The notes beneath the pieces were generated by a model, which worked only from the letters and a program-made list of their open reading frames with translations, searched no databases and had not been told where the DNA came from. A stretch of 64,000 nucleotides of DNA from an uncultured Sulfitobacter sp. (GTDB taxonomy: Bacteria > Pseudomonadota > Alphaproteobacteria > Rhodobacterales > Rhodobacteraceae), in NCBI GenBank assembly GCA_947501805.1, contig CANMXJ010000012.1:62001-126000 (forward strand). The letters are read 5' to 3'. This document shows, piece by piece, positions 50,127 through 59,935 of this stretch (the first letter of the stretch is position 1; each line of letters begins with the position of its first letter). The position numbers were made by a program, and so were the translations under genes.

Positions 50127-51583
50127 GTTGCTCCTCCCGAAGCTGGTTGAAGGCCTTCCACAATCTCAAGGAAAACCCGTTCTGCCCCGCTCTCCAGCGC
50201 GCGCTTTTCAGCGGCGTCGCGCAGGGTTTTGGCGGCAGAAATACGTGTCAGGATGGGATGCGTTCCGACGATCTCATCCAGTCTGGCCTGTGCATCCGCG
50301 TCCCAAGGGAAATCGCGGCGCAGCATGGTTGGCGTGGCAGGCGTGGCGTCCATATCAGTCGCCAGCGGCAGAATGTGGAACAGCGCGTCAAACAGGCTGT
50401 TGCAGACTTCTTGCAAAAGATAGGTCGCACCTGCGTAGCCCATGAAAGGTGTGCCCGTTGCACGGCGGATCGCAGCGCCGGGGAAAGACGCTGGAATAAA
50501 GGAAGGGGCAGGCCCAAAGCCCGCTTTCATTTCGGCCAGATACATCTTTTCGTTGATCGACCCCATAACGATGAGGGGCCTTTTCGTGTGCATCATATCG
50601 CGAATTGAGTCGTTATCGGTTTTCTTGCCGCGCAGGCGGGACACCGCAAAGGCGCAGAGCAGTCCAAGGTCGTTCTCAAGGAGGTTCTGGATGCCGCGTG
50701 TGTAGGTTTCATTTGCCACAATTGCGAAAGACGCGGTGGCAAAGAAGTCCTGCGTGACAGAGCGCCACAAGTCCCAGACCGGTTTGATGGTCGAGTGCTT
50801 TTCCTGCTCGATGAACGGTTCCGGATCAAGGTCCAGCATTTCGCCCAGTGTGCGCAGGAATTTGGTGGTGGATTCGATCCCGATGGGTGCTTGCAGGTAA
50901 GGTTTGCCCAACACCTCGCACAGCCCACGGCCGAACTCGCGGTACATGCAGACGTTCACATCCGCATTCACCAGCCCGCGCATTTCGGCGACATGTGACC
51001 CCAGTGGCATCACCATATTGATGTCCGCGCCGATGCCTTCGACCAAGCGACGGATTTCGGCCAGATCGGACGGCATGTTGAACGTGCCATACATCGGACC
51101 AAGGATATTGACACGCGGTGCAGCGCCTTCGATCCGTTTCTTTTCGGGGGGCATACGCCCTTTAGTCATGCCAAATTCGGTGAATATCCACGTCATAGCC
51201 CGGTCCGCAGCTTCCCACTGATCTTCATCAATGGTGCGCGGCAAAAAGCGTTGGATATTTGTGCCTTGCGGGGTCACACCGCCACCGATCATCTCGGCAA
51301 TGGAACCGGTCACAACAACCGCTGGTAGGGCCGGATCAAGCACACCCCACGCGCGCTTCATGGAGTCCTCTGTCCCGGAACCCATCTCTTCTTCGCCAAG
51401 ACCAGTGACTACAATGGGCAACTCGTGCGGTGGCAAGCCGTCGGTGTAATGCAACACGGACGTCACAGGCAGGTTCTCGCAGCCCACAGGTCCGTCGATC
51501 ACACATTGTAGGCCTTTGACGGCACAGAAGGCATAGATCGCGCCCCAGTATCCGCCAGCACGGTCATGGTCTTGGACTAGCAT
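50123..51583 (-). CDS. bchZ: Chlorophyllide a reductase subunit BchZ
   Basis: Nitrogenase-like catalytic subunit of COR, which reduces ring B of chlorophyllide a. The 486-residue product starts [20 protein letters not shown] and has [20 protein letters not shown] with a cluster-binding cysteine, and [15 protein letters not shown] near the C-terminus. The stop overlaps pufQ. A 97-base spacer containing an RNA hairpin separates it from bchY. Confidence 0.96.
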   Translation of the reverse strand: MLVQDHDRAGGYWGAIYAFCAVKGLQCVIDGPVGCENLPVTSVLHYTDGLPPHELPIVVTGLGEEEMGSGTEDSMKRAWGVLDPALPAVVVTGSIAEMIGGGVTPQGTNIQRFLPRTIDEDQWEAADRAMTWIFTEFGMTKGRMPPEKKRIEGAAPRVNILGPMYGTFNMPSDLAEIRRLVEGIGADINMVMPLGSHVAEMRGLVNADVNVCMYREFGRGLCEVLGKPYLQAPIGIESTTKFLRTLGEMLDLDPEPFIEQEKHSTIKPVWDLWRSVTQDFFATASFAIVANETYTRGIQNLLENDLGLLCAFAVSRLRGKKTDNDSIRDMMHTKRPLIVMGSINEKMYLAEMKAGFGPAPSFIPASFPGAAIRRATGTPFMGYAGATYLLQEVCNSLFDALFHILPLATDMDATPATPTMLRRDFPWDADAQARLDEIVGTHPILTRISAAKTLRDAAEKRALESGAERVFLEIVEGLQPASGGAT

Positions 51584-51652
51584 GACGCATCCTCCCCGCT
51601 CAAACGACTACCGAGTCTGAACGCCCATCCTTTGGATACGCTGCCTCGCACG

Positions 51653-51677
51653 CTGCGAGAATTATGAATTCTCGCAG
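51653..51677 (-). terminator. bchY-bchZ intercistronic hairpin
   Basis: Perfect 11-bp stem CTGCGAGAATT / AATTCTCGCAG with a 3-base loop, three bases after the bchY stop. No T-run; probably differential mRNA stability or processing within bchCXYZ. Confidence 0.75.
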
Positions 51678-51680
51678 TCA

Positions 51681-53267
51681 CTAAATCATCTCCTGCGCTT
51701 TGGCAGCCTTGGCGGCGCGTTCCAGTTTTTTGGTGTTCGTCGCTCGGAACTGCGGCTGTAAATTCGGCGAGCCTTCCCAGACACCAGCAGTATCTTCATG
51801 GCCGACTCCCTCAAAGAACGCGCGCATGGAATGCATCCGATCTTTGTTGGCAATTGCCGCATTCACGACCTGAGCAAGTGATCCCGCGCCCGCCGGTCCC
51901 ATCAATGGACGCGCCGAGATCAGGTTGGTGAAATAGAGCGACGGGATGCCGAGTTCTTTGCCCTTCTGGACAACGGGCGTGGTGCCAATGGCCAGATCAG
52001 GCCGGATTGCCTCCATTGCGGCACAATCGTCCTCAAGGGAGGCGCGGTATTTGACCTTAACGCCGCGCGCCTCAAGCCATGCAGCGTCATCCGCAGACCA
52101 AGGTGTTTTCGGGCAAGCCGTTCCAACATAAGGTACGTTCGCGCCACTTTCGATCAGCAGACGTGCGACCAGCAGTTCACTGCCCTCATAACCCGACAAA
52201 GTAATGGTGCCGTTGATTGGTGCGTTTGCCAACGCACCTTTGATCATCGGCAGGAATTGGTTTTGCGCGGCGGCGACAACGTCAGGCTTCAGATTGAACG
52301 CCTCGCCAATCGCGGCCAGCCATGTGGCGGTGCCATCGTGGCCAACAGGTGCGGAGCCGACAACAGGACGCCCCGCCGCCTGAAATTCACGCACCGATGC
52401 GGTGTAGAACGGGTGTATCGCGGCAACTGCACCACAATCGAGTGCCGCATAAAGCTCACGCCATTCGCGGCATGGCACGACAGGTCCAGCAGCCAACCCC
52501 AAGGGAGCCAGCATCTGACCTATGACCATCGGATCAGCGGGGAACATTTCCCCCAACAGGCTAACAGTTGGACGATCAGACTTTCCATTTGCAGGCATCG
52601 GAACCGGTCCGGCCTCGATCTCCTGGCGGGCATAGTTAAGCATCGCACCGGCCAGCACATCCTTGGCCTCGGCATGGGTCGGGATGCCGAAACCAGGCAC
52701 GTCTATGCCGACAACGCGCACGCCGTTGATTTCTTTGGGCAGCAGGCGCAATGGCACGCCGGAGGCAGTTGGCACGCAAAGGTTCGTGACTACGATCGAG
52801 TCCAGCTTTTCAGGATCAGCGATATCGTGAACCGCCTCGCGGATGTCCTCGAACAGCTTGCCCGTCACCAGAGTCTCGGAGTTGAACGGCACGTAGCCAA
52901 CAGAGCGGCGCGCGCCGTAAAAATGCGATACAAAGGTCAGACCATAGACGCAGCACGCCGATCCGCTCAGGATTGTGGCGGTACGTTTCATCCGCAAACC
53001 AACACGCAGTGAACCAAATGCCGGGCACATGGACTGCGGTTTGTCGTGCGCACCTTGAGGATAATCTTTGGCGTATTGATCGAGGATCTCGGACTTGCCA
53101 GCGGCGCGTGCGGCTTCCAGCATTTTGCCCGTACCCGCAGAACAGCCCCCCTCAAGCGCCGTTGCCTGCACCGCTTCGGTTACAGGTTCACGGGCTGGCG
53201 CGATCTGCACCTTCCCCCTTTCATCAAAGCCCACTTCAAAGCCTTCACGGCCGCCATCATCCGTCAT
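51681..53267 (-). CDS. bchY: Chlorophyllide a reductase subunit BchY
   Basis: Second nitrogenase-like subunit of COR, 528 residues. It shows the cysteine motifs EGGCSAGTGKMLEAA, QSMCPAFGSLRVG and SGSACCVYGLTFVSHFYGARR that include the [4Fe-4S] ligands, plus VVGIDVPGFGIPTHAEAKDV. It starts 35 bases after bchX and works as a BchYZ heterotetramer reduced by BchX. Confidence 0.96.
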   Translation of the reverse strand: MTDDGGREGFEVGFDERGKVQIAPAREPVTEAVQATALEGGCSAGTGKMLEAARAAGKSEILDQYAKDYPQGAHDKPQSMCPAFGSLRVGLRMKRTATILSGSACCVYGLTFVSHFYGARRSVGYVPFNSETLVTGKLFEDIREAVHDIADPEKLDSIVVTNLCVPTASGVPLRLLPKEINGVRVVGIDVPGFGIPTHAEAKDVLAGAMLNYARQEIEAGPVPMPANGKSDRPTVSLLGEMFPADPMVIGQMLAPLGLAAGPVVPCREWRELYAALDCGAVAAIHPFYTASVREFQAAGRPVVGSAPVGHDGTATWLAAIGEAFNLKPDVVAAAQNQFLPMIKGALANAPINGTITLSGYEGSELLVARLLIESGANVPYVGTACPKTPWSADDAAWLEARGVKVKYRASLEDDCAAMEAIRPDLAIGTTPVVQKGKELGIPSLYFTNLISARPLMGPAGAGSLAQVVNAAIANKDRMHSMRAFFEGVGHEDTAGVWEGSPNLQPQFRATNTKKLERAAKAAKAQEMI

Positions 53268-53302
53268 GGCGCGCTCCTTTGGCTGGCATGTCGGCTGTAC
53301 GT

Positions 53303-54307
53303 TCAGACATTGTCATAAACCACTTCGAGGCTGGCCTTGGGCACCGCATTCTTGCCGCGCATGTCTGTGTCGGTGGCGGGGACAAGCTGATAATCGCCGC
53401 CCGTGTCTTTCGCATCGAACAGTCCCAGCAGGCCGTCCTGATCCAATGGCGTCGGGCGGACAGGCGGCGCGAGACCTACCGCTTCGCCAAGTTCGGCAAA
53501 CAGCCCACCCCATTGGGATTCGCTGGTGCCAACTATTTGATAGTTTGCCGATTTTTTGCGCAGGTCGTCGTCCTGCGGGATCGCGGCCAGCACTGGTATG
53601 TCGACTGCTTCGGCAAATGCCGCCGCTTCGCCAGTACCGTCGTCCTTGTTAATCACCAGACCCGCAACACCGACGTTACCGCCCAGTTTGCGGAAGTATT
53701 CAACGGCGGAACAGACGTTATTCGCCACATAAAGCGACTGCAAGTCGTTGGAGGCAACCAGAATTACCTTCTGCGCCATATCTCGCGCAATGGGCAGGCC
53801 AAAGCCGCCGCAAACTACGTCACCGAGGAAATCGAGGAGAACATAATCAAAGTCCCAATCGTGAAAACCCAGTTTCTCAAGGAGTTCAAACCCGTGAATG
53901 ATCCCGCGACCACCACAGCCGCGACCCACTTCGGGACCACCAAGTTCCATCGCAAACACACCGCCCCGCTTGAAGCAAACGTCTCCGATGGCAACCTCTT
54001 CACCCGCCAGCTTTTTCTTGCCAGATGTTTCAATGATCGTCGGACAGGCCTTGCCACCAAACAGCAATGACGTTGTGTCGGATTTCGGATCACAGCCGAT
54101 CAGCAGAACGCGTTTGCCCTGCTCAGCCATCATGTGACTGAGATTGGCAAGGGTAAAGGACTTGCCGATGCCGCCCTTGCCATAAATGGCAATGATCTGG
54201 GTTTTGCTTTTTGGTTCGCCCTGCGGGACTTCCAGAGAGGGCTCTACAGCGGCCTCATCGCGCAGGCGTTGGTCAAACTCTTTGAGATTTGGCACTTCGT
54301 CTTTCAC
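53303..54307 (-). CDS. bchX: Chlorophyllide a reductase iron protein BchX
   Basis: NifH-like ATPase of COR. The product is 334 residues with the P-loop [30 protein letters not shown] and the cluster cysteines in GRGCGGRGI and VVCGGFG. The GTG at 54307 is chosen: it has GGAAGGA just upstream, overlaps the bchC stop (GTGA) and yields the family N-terminus ([15 protein letters not shown]). An in-frame TTG at 54343 would add 12 residues and overlap bchC by 40 bases. Confidence 0.95.
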   Translation of the reverse strand: MKDEVPNLKEFDQRLRDEAAVEPSLEVPQGEPKSKTQIIAIYGKGGIGKSFTLANLSHMMAEQGKRVLLIGCDPKSDTTSLLFGGKACPTIIETSGKKKLAGEEVAIGDVCFKRGGVFAMELGGPEVGRGCGGRGIIHGFELLEKLGFHDWDFDYVLLDFLGDVVCGGFGLPIARDMAQKVILVASNDLQSLYVANNVCSAVEYFRKLGGNVGVAGLVINKDDGTGEAAAFAEAVDIPVLAAIPQDDDLRKKSANYQIVGTSESQWGGLFAELGEAVGLAPPVRPTPLDQDGLLGLFDAKDTGGDYQLVPATDTDMRGKNAVPKASLEVVYDNV

Positions 54308-55245
54308 GATGCGTCCTTCCAGTTCAAAATCATTTTCAGGCAATCAGGGTTGCTGAAGGCTGTCTCGTAGGCTGCGGGGGCATCCGCCGCGGCTGCGGTA
54401 TGAGTGATCAATCCGGCAAGACTCAACGCACCACTTTCAACAAGCGCACGTGTGGCGACGAGGTCATCCCGCGTCCATTCGGCGGCAATGCGGAACCGGG
54501 CTTCCTTCATGAAAGCGGGCGGAAAGGCGAAAGTGATGGGATCGGTGTAAAATCCGGCCAGAACGATCTCTCCGCCCTTGACGATGCGACCTATTAGATC
54601 GCCCAGCCCCTTGACCGAACCGGAAGCATCGTAAACCGACGTGTAGTCACGGCGTGCGTCGTCTTCGGGGGCGATGACGTTGTAGCCTTGCGCACCCGTG
54701 TGGCGTGCCGGATCAATTTCCCAGACGGTAGGGGCTGGCGCGCCAGCGGCGATGGTAAGACGGGCAAGCAAACGGCCCAGGACACCATGGCCAACGATCA
54801 GGTCGGGCACGGCCTTGCCCTGCCCTGCCATCGCATGACGGGCGGTTGCAGCCAAAGCCAGCAGCGAGCCTTCGGCCTCTAAACCTGCATCAATCTTGGT
54901 AACGCGGTCCTCGTTGCTGACCAGCAGCTTTGACGCCCCGCCAAACAATCCGAACGCGCCTTCGTAACAATTTGCGCCGGGGACAAAAACGTTATCACCG
55001 GTCTTGTAGACGCTTCCCTTGCCGGCCTCGACAACGACACCTGCGGCCTCATAGCCGGGCACCAGCGGGAAGCCCATTCCCGGAAAAGGCGGCATAGCGC
55101 CGGACCAGAACAGCTTTTCCGTACCGGTGGAAATGCCAGAGTGATTGACTTCAATGACCAAGTCGCCGTCAGTCGGTGGCGTGATGTCCAATACATCCAA
55201 CGTCAGGTCTTTGGGGCCCTTCAGTATGACGGCTGTGGTCTGCAA
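54304..55245 (-). CDS. bchC: Bacteriochlorophyllide a dehydrogenase BchC
   Basis: Zinc-less medium-chain dehydrogenase-like protein (313 residues) that oxidises the 3-hydroxyethyl group to acetyl. It starts [20 protein letters not shown] and has [23 protein letters not shown] and [12 protein letters not shown] motifs. It is the first gene of bchCXYZ-puf and has two PpsR operators upstream. Confidence 0.95.
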   Translation of the reverse strand: MQTTAVILKGPKDLTLDVLDITPPTDGDLVIEVNHSGISTGTEKLFWSGAMPPFPGMGFPLVPGYEAAGVVVEAGKGSVYKTGDNVFVPGANCYEGAFGLFGGASKLLVSNEDRVTKIDAGLEAEGSLLALAATARHAMAGQGKAVPDLIVGHGVLGRLLARLTIAAGAPAPTVWEIDPARHTGAQGYNVIAPEDDARRDYTSVYDASGSVKGLGDLIGRIVKGGEIVLAGFYTDPITFAFPPAFMKEARFRIAAEWTRDDLVATRALVESGALSLAGLITHTAAAADAPAAYETAFSNPDCLKMILNWKDAS

Positions 55246-55313
55246 GACGGCTCCCCTCCCTTGCCAGCCAGCACTCTGAGAAAGGACTCAGGGCTCGCGA
55301 CATAATCTCTCTA

Positions 55314-55331
55314 TGTAAGTTAGTAATGACA
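55314..55331. promoter_or_regulatory. PpsR operator upstream of bchC (proximal)
   Basis: Exact TGT-N12-ACA. On the minus strand it covers the proposed -10 box of bchC. It is 26 bases (start to start) from the second site, suitable for side-by-side binding of PpsR. Confidence 0.9.
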
Positions 55332-55345
55332 GATTAATGTGTCAA
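55317..55345 (-). promoter_or_regulatory. Putative bchC operon promoter
   Basis: Minus-strand TTGACA (55345-55340), 17-base spacer, TAACTT (55322-55317). Each box lies inside a PpsR palindrome, so repression would directly exclude RNA polymerase. Confidence 0.65.
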
Positions 55346-55357
55346 CTCTAATTGACA
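55340..55357. promoter_or_regulatory. PpsR operator upstream of bchC (distal)
   Basis: Exact TGT-N12-ACA with TTGACA on the minus strand at 55345-55340, the likely bchC -35. It ends 14 bases before the end of crtF. Confidence 0.9.
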
Positions 55358-55370
55358 CTTAGTTTGTCCA

Positions 55371-56510
55371 TCATGGCTTACGGGCTTGCAGACAGCCTGT
55401 AACAAAGGGGCGCAACGGTTTGGGAGTGGCATCAATTTCAAAACCAACTGCCGCGCAAAGGGCGCTGATTTCGGCAGGGGAGCGGGCTTTGCCGGTTTGC
55501 ATCGCAAGAGTATAAAGCGCGAAATAGACATCTCCGGCAGGTTCAGGCGTGTCACCGCCCGACATCGGCTCTGAGATGATCAGCCGTCCACCGTCCGGCA
55601 GCGCATCAAAGCACTTGGACAGCAAGATTTTAATGGTTTCATCACTGTGGTCATATAGTACCCTTATAAGACTGATGGCATCAGCCCCTTTCGGAATCGG
55701 ATCATTCACAAACGACCCACATTCGATTCGCGCACGTTTGCCAAATCCTGCAGCTGTGAAACGAGGCCCGGCAGAGGGGGCAACTTCGGGGAGATCGAAC
55801 AGCACCAGATTGAGGTCCGGATGGGCACGCCCTACCGCCTCAAGAAAGGCACCGGATCCCCCACCCACATCCAACAGCGTGTCGATTCCGGAAAATCTGA
55901 TCGTGCGCAGCGTATCCTGTGCAACCAATTCAAGGCTTTGCGCCATGAGATCGGAATATGTTGCCGCAACATCAGCGTCCATATCCCCACCGAAAACGTA
56001 AGGCCAGAACGAGGCCAGTTCGGTCTCCGTCTCGCCGCGAAAGAAAGCGACAGGGTCAGCCAGATCACGGTAGAGAATATCATGGTGCCGGATAAGAGCC
56101 GCCAACCCCGGCACCCCGACAAGCGCGGCACCCCTGCGTGTCACACCGTATGTGCCACGGCGCTTTTGCTTAATGAATTTCAAGGCTGTTGCCGCACGTA
56201 GCAATATCAGCATGCGTTCCAGCGGCACAGCACAGCGCAGCGCCAAATCAGAAGCCGTCATTGGCCGGTCCAGCAGGACGCGCGGAATGTCAAATTCGAC
56301 CAGAGCCATAAGAACTTGCGACTGACAGAACCCGGAAAGGACATCAAACAACGCTTCGCCCTCACGGCGCACCATCCCGCGTGTCAGGAAGAAACCCGCA
56401 GCCCATTTCTGGAATTTTGCTGAGGAAACTAGGCGGGACGGCCATCCCGTCAATGAACGGCGCACCTTCGCGCCACCAACAGGGGGCGGATGAGCCGGCG
56501 CATCCGTCAT
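55371..56510 (-). CDS. crtF: Demethylspheroidene O-methyltransferase CrtF
   Basis: SAM-dependent O-methyltransferase that adds the methoxy group of spheroidene. The 379-residue protein has an N-terminal winged-helix dimerisation domain and SAM motif I LLDVGGGSGAFLEAVGRAHP at about 214-233, followed by NLVLFDLPEVAP. It begins directly after the crtE stop and forms a crtEF unit. It ends just before the bchC control region. Confidence 0.93.
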   Translation of the reverse strand: MTDAPAHPPPVGGAKVRRSLTGWPSRLVSSAKFQKWAAGFFLTRGMVRREGEALFDVLSGFCQSQVLMALVEFDIPRVLLDRPMTASDLALRCAVPLERMLILLRAATALKFIKQKRRGTYGVTRRGAALVGVPGLAALIRHHDILYRDLADPVAFFRGETETELASFWPYVFGGDMDADVAATYSDLMAQSLELVAQDTLRTIRFSGIDTLLDVGGGSGAFLEAVGRAHPDLNLVLFDLPEVAPSAGPRFTAAGFGKRARIECGSFVNDPIPKGADAISLIRVLYDHSDETIKILLSKCFDALPDGGRLIISEPMSGGDTPEPAGDVYFALYTLAMQTGKARSPAEISALCAAVGFEIDATPKPLRPFVTGCLQARKP

Positions 56511-57398
56511 TTATTCGCCGGGGATTTTGCTGGCCTGTCCGGCGCGCCATTTCAGAGGCGTCAGCATTTCAGCCTGTGTATTGACCAACTTGGCCAACAA
56601 CGCTTCGCCCGGACACTTGGGGATTGACGCAATTGCACCACTTAGAATGTCCTTCATGCGGTCAATGGCCCCATAGACACCCAGCTCTGTCACCGCATTG
56701 GGACGGCCATGCAAATCATCCTGACCTGCAGGTTTGCCCAGCGCGTCTTCGTCATAAAGCGCGTCGCGCAAATCATCTGCAACTTGAAACGCCTCACCGA
56801 TCCGCGCGCCGAGTTCTTCCCACTGCTCGCCATCCTGTCCGGCTGCAATCGCACCCATTTGCGTGGCGGCGATAAACAGCGCGCCGGTCTTGGCGCGGTG
56901 GTAGGCAGCAAGATTAACAGTGCCCTCCGCCTCCCAACCCTGCCCCGCACAAATGCCATTCGGCATACCCGTGCGCGTGGCCAGAACCTTGAGCAACTCG
57001 ATTGCGCGCTTTGGCTCCAGATGCGCAGCGTCTGTCAGAACCGAAAACGCCATGATGATCAGACTGTCCCCCGTCAGAACCGCTAGGGGTTCTCCAAACG
57101 CTTTGTGAACAGACGGCTTGCCGCGCCGGGTATCGGCATCGTCAAAACAAGGCAAATCATCGTGTACCAAAGATGCGCAATGGATTAACTCAAGCGCGGC
57201 GGCGGCGGCGTTTGCCAGCCTTGGCTGGTCATCACCGCAAGCGGTTGCAACGCTCAGCAAAATGGTAGGCCTGATCCGCGCGCCACCCGGACTGACCGCA
57301 TATTGCAGAGCATCAGCCAGTTTTCCCGGCGACGGGGCCGCCTGACCGTCCTGAATCGCAGTTGATATCGCATCTTCAATCCGGTTCCCGAAACCCAT
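56511..57398 (-). CDS. crtE: Geranylgeranyl diphosphate synthase CrtE
   Basis: Trans-prenyltransferase making the C20 precursor for carotenoids and the bacteriochlorophyll tail. The 295-residue protein has the first Asp-rich motif in SLVHDDLPCFDDADTRRGKP and the second in FQVADDLRDAL. GGARIRP lies near the N-terminus. It is divergent from crtD with a PpsR operator between. Confidence 0.95.
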   Translation of the reverse strand: MGFGNRIEDAISTAIQDGQAAPSPGKLADALQYAVSPGGARIRPTILLSVATACGDDQPRLANAAAAALELIHCASLVHDDLPCFDDADTRRGKPSVHKAFGEPLAVLTGDSLIIMAFSVLTDAAHLEPKRAIELLKVLATRTGMPNGICAGQGWEAEGTVNLAAYHRAKTGALFIAATQMGAIAAGQDGEQWEELGARIGEAFQVADDLRDALYDEDALGKPAGQDDLHGRPNAVTELGVYGAIDRMKDILSGAIASIPKCPGEALLAKLVNTQAEMLTPLKWRAGQASKIPGE

Positions 57399-57458
57399 TG
57401 GTCGCTCCTTTGATGCGCAGCATGGTCGCGCAATGTATTTTCTTGATGACGGTCAATA

Positions 57459-57476
57459 TGTAAACTAAACTGGACA
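57459..57476. promoter_or_regulatory. PpsR operator between crtE and crtD
   Basis: Exact TGT-N12-ACA. A degenerate partner (TGT-N12-ACG) sits 25 bases away at 57434-57451. On the minus strand the exact site supplies TTTACA, a possible crtE -35. Confidence 0.85.
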
Positions 57477-57527
57477 GATTCTGCTTGGCTGTCAATCCAA
57501 AGCATTTCACGAGGAGTATAACATATC

Positions 57528-59111
57528 GTGCAACCCGCTCCACATGTGGCCGTGATTGGCGCTGGCATCGGCGGACTTGCTGCTGCCCTGCGACTGGCTC
57601 ACCGGGGGTTACAGGTTACTGTTCTGGAACGTCACGGCACACCCGGCGGCAAGATGCGCACGATACCGAGCGTCGCAGGACCAGTGGATGCGGGCCCAAC
57701 TGTGCTTACAATGAAACCTGTGTTTGATGCGTTGTTTGCCGATGTCGGTGAACGCATCGAGGATCACGTGACGCTGGAAACAGAGGGAATTCTGGCGCGA
57801 CACTTCTGGCCTGACGGGTGTACATTGGACCTGATGCGTGATCCGGTGGAAAGCCGCGCCAATGTCGAACGGGCATTTGGGTCCGAATCTGCGCAAGAAT
57901 TCACCATATTCTCCAATCGCGCCAAACTGTTGTTCGAGACTTTCGACGCCCCGATGATGCGCTCTTCGGCACCATCATTGACTGAAATGGCAAAAGTTGT
58001 TGCGAAATTCCCGAGAGTAATTCCAGCAATGGCACCGCTCCAAACACTTGGCCAAAGCCTACGCCGGCATTTCTCGGACCCGCGACTGGCCCAGTTGTTT
58101 GCCCGTTATGCCACCTATGTCGGCGGCCTTCCCGATGCCTCGCCTGCCTTGCTTGGCCTGATCTGGCACGCAGAATGCCAAGGTGTCTGGCATGTGCGCG
58201 GCGGCATGCATCAACTGGCACAGAGCATCGCAACCTGTGCAACCCGTTTTGGCGCGCAAATTCACTATAACACCCATGTCACACGGATCGAAACGCAAGA
58301 CGATCACACCTGCGCCGTGCATACCGAAAATGGGCGTATTGCCGTTGATGCCGTATTGTTCAATGGCGACACTGCCGCTTTGGCCATGGGCACGATGGGA
58401 GCGGCTGCAAAGTCTGCTGTGCCCAAAACTGCTGCCTCTCCGCGCAGCCTGTCCGCCAGCGTGCTATCCTTCGCCGCCACCCCTGCAGATGTCCCCTTGG
58501 CCGCACATAACGTGTTCTTTGCCGATGACCCCGAGTCCGAATACGCGCCTCTCGTCAAAGGCCAACCGCAAACTGACCCCACCCTTTATGTCTGCGCGCA
58601 GGACCGTTTTGGTGCGCAAACGCCCAACGGTCCGGAGCGGTTCGAGATCATCCTCAATAGTCCCCCTGTTGATACAAAAACGGCCCCCGATTCAGAGCAA
58701 TGTCAGAAAGAGAAAGCCCGATGCCAAACACTGATCCTCAACCGGCTGGCACGTTTCGGCCTGACGTTTTCTCACGAACCGAACACAGCAACGCTGACTA
58801 TTCCACAGGACTTCAACGCCCTGTTTCCGAATTCGGGCGGCTCCCTTTACGGGCGATCCCCACATGGGATGATGGCAGCGTTCAAACGGCCAACGGCGCG
58901 CACAGCCCTCAAGGGTCTATACCTGACGGGCGGCGGGGCGCATCCGGGGGCGGGCGTGCCGATGGCAACCCTCTCCGCCAAGCACGCGGCCGAGGCGATT
59001 CTGAGCGACCTTACTTCGACATCGACGTTCCCGCAGGGGGCTACGCGTGGTGGTACGTCGACGGTGTCAGCGACGATGGCACCCGCGCCGTCTCGGTCAT
59101 CGGTTTCATAG
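57528..59111 (+). CDS. crtD: 1-hydroxy/methoxyneurosporene desaturase CrtD
   Basis: FAD-dependent desaturase adding the C-3,4 double bond of spheroidene precursors. The 527-residue frame starts at a GTG with AGGAG about 11 bases upstream. It has the dinucleotide motif AVIGAGIGGLAAALRLAHRG and the C-terminal FAD motif GLYLTGGGAHPGAGVPMATL, with the conserved domain ending near AAEAILSDL (about 59010). The last 30 or so residues are Ser/Thr-rich and overlap the conserved beginning of crtC in another frame. Rhodobacter CrtD proteins are about 495 residues, so the tail looks like read-on into crtC. Confidence 0.9.
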   Translation: MQPAPHVAVIGAGIGGLAAALRLAHRGLQVTVLERHGTPGGKMRTIPSVAGPVDAGPTVLTMKPVFDALFADVGERIEDHVTLETEGILARHFWPDGCTLDLMRDPVESRANVERAFGSESAQEFTIFSNRAKLLFETFDAPMMRSSAPSLTEMAKVVAKFPRVIPAMAPLQTLGQSLRRHFSDPRLAQLFARYATYVGGLPDASPALLGLIWHAECQGVWHVRGGMHQLAQSIATCATRFGAQIHYNTHVTRIETQDDHTCAVHTENGRIAVDAVLFNGDTAALAMGTMGAAAKSAVPKTAASPRSLSASVLSFAATPADVPLAAHNVFFADDPESEYAPLVKGQPQTDPTLYVCAQDRFGAQTPNGPERFEIILNSPPVDTKTAPDSEQCQKEKARCQTLILNRLARFGLTFSHEPNTATLTIPQDFNALFPNSGGSLYGRSPHGMMAAFKRPTARTALKGLYLTGGGAHPGAGVPMATLSAKHAAEAILSDLTSTSTFPQGATRGGTSTVSATMAPAPSRSSVS

Positions 59112-59935
59112 GGTCGGTTTTTTCCCCGTGGTATGCGTGGTCGGGGCGCGGTGATCCGACAAACCACTGCTGCATCAATGTGGCGACCTATGGCGCGGGC
59201 GGGCGCTTTGCGATGACGGATCGGGGCAGCTGCGCACTGCAACGTTCTGGGGATTGTTTGCGGGTTGGCCCATCCTCGATGCGATGGCTTAATGATGAAC
59301 TGGTCATTGATATCAAAGAGGTCTCCTCTCTCCCGCTGATTTCACGGATGCGCGGGCAAATCACGATCAAACCGTCCGGGATCACATCGGTTGAAATGCC
59401 TCTGACGCCTGATGGTGCCCATGTCTGGCGGCCCTTTGCGCCAACCGCCCGTATTTCCGTAAGTCTTGAAGCGCAGGGCTGGCAATTTGACGGGCACGGC
59501 TATTTCGACAGTAACTTTGGCACACGCCCGCTGGAGGCAGACTTTCGCACTTGGAACTGGGCGCGGTATCCAACCAACACAGGCGCAACCTGTTTTTATG
59601 ATGCCAAGCGGCGCGATGGCACAACCCTGAATGCTGCTATCGCCTTTGAACCGGATGGAACCGCGTTGAGCGTTGCTGGCCCCGCGGCAACGCCGTTCAA
59701 ACGAACGCTTTGGGCTTTACGTCGCGAAACCAGAGCCGACCCCGGCACAATACCTAAACAGGTCAAACCTATGCTGGACGCCCCGTTCTATTCGAGGTCC
59801 GTTGTCCAGACGCAGATTGACGGTGAAGTCGTTGAGGGTGTGCATGAGGCGCTAGATCTGGACCGTTACGCTTCGCCCATTCTCAAGCCGATGCTGGCCG
59901 TGCGCGTGCCACGCCGTAAACGCTGGACGTTCTAG
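58700..59935 (+). CDS. crtC: Hydroxyneurosporene synthase CrtC (start uncertain)
   Basis: Carotenoid 1,2-hydratase that adds water to neurosporene/lycopene-type ends. Recognised by PAGGYAWWYVDGVSDDG, FIGSVFSPWYAWSGRGDP, NHCCINVATYG and DGHGYFDSNFGTRPLEADF, with WNWARY. The conserved part begins at about 59009, inside crtD and in the -1 frame relative to it. No ATG, GTG, TTG or CTG occurs in frame between the ATG at 58721 and that point. The coordinates given use the first in-frame ATG and include about 100 residues of doubtful N-terminus (low complexity, antisense-like). A start near the crtD stop, as annotated in Rhodobacter (281-residue CrtC), would need a non-standard codon here. The end at 59935 overlaps tspO by four bases. 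Confidence 0.8.
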   Translation: MSERESPMPNTDPQPAGTFRPDVFSRTEHSNADYSTGLQRPVSEFGRLPLRAIPTWDDGSVQTANGAHSPQGSIPDGRRGASGGGRADGNPLRQARGRGDSERPYFDIDVPAGGYAWWYVDGVSDDGTRAVSVIGFIGSVFSPWYAWSGRGDPTNHCCINVATYGAGGRFAMTDRGSCALQRSGDCLRVGPSSMRWLNDELVIDIKEVSSLPLISRMRGQITIKPSGITSVEMPLTPDGAHVWRPFAPTARISVSLEAQGWQFDGHGYFDSNFGTRPLEADFRTWNWARYPTNTGATCFYDAKRRDGTTLNAAIAFEPDGTALSVAGPAATPFKRTLWALRRETRADPGTIPKQVKPMLDAPFYSRSVVQTQIDGEVVEGVHEALDLDRYASPILKPMLAVRVPRRKRWTF

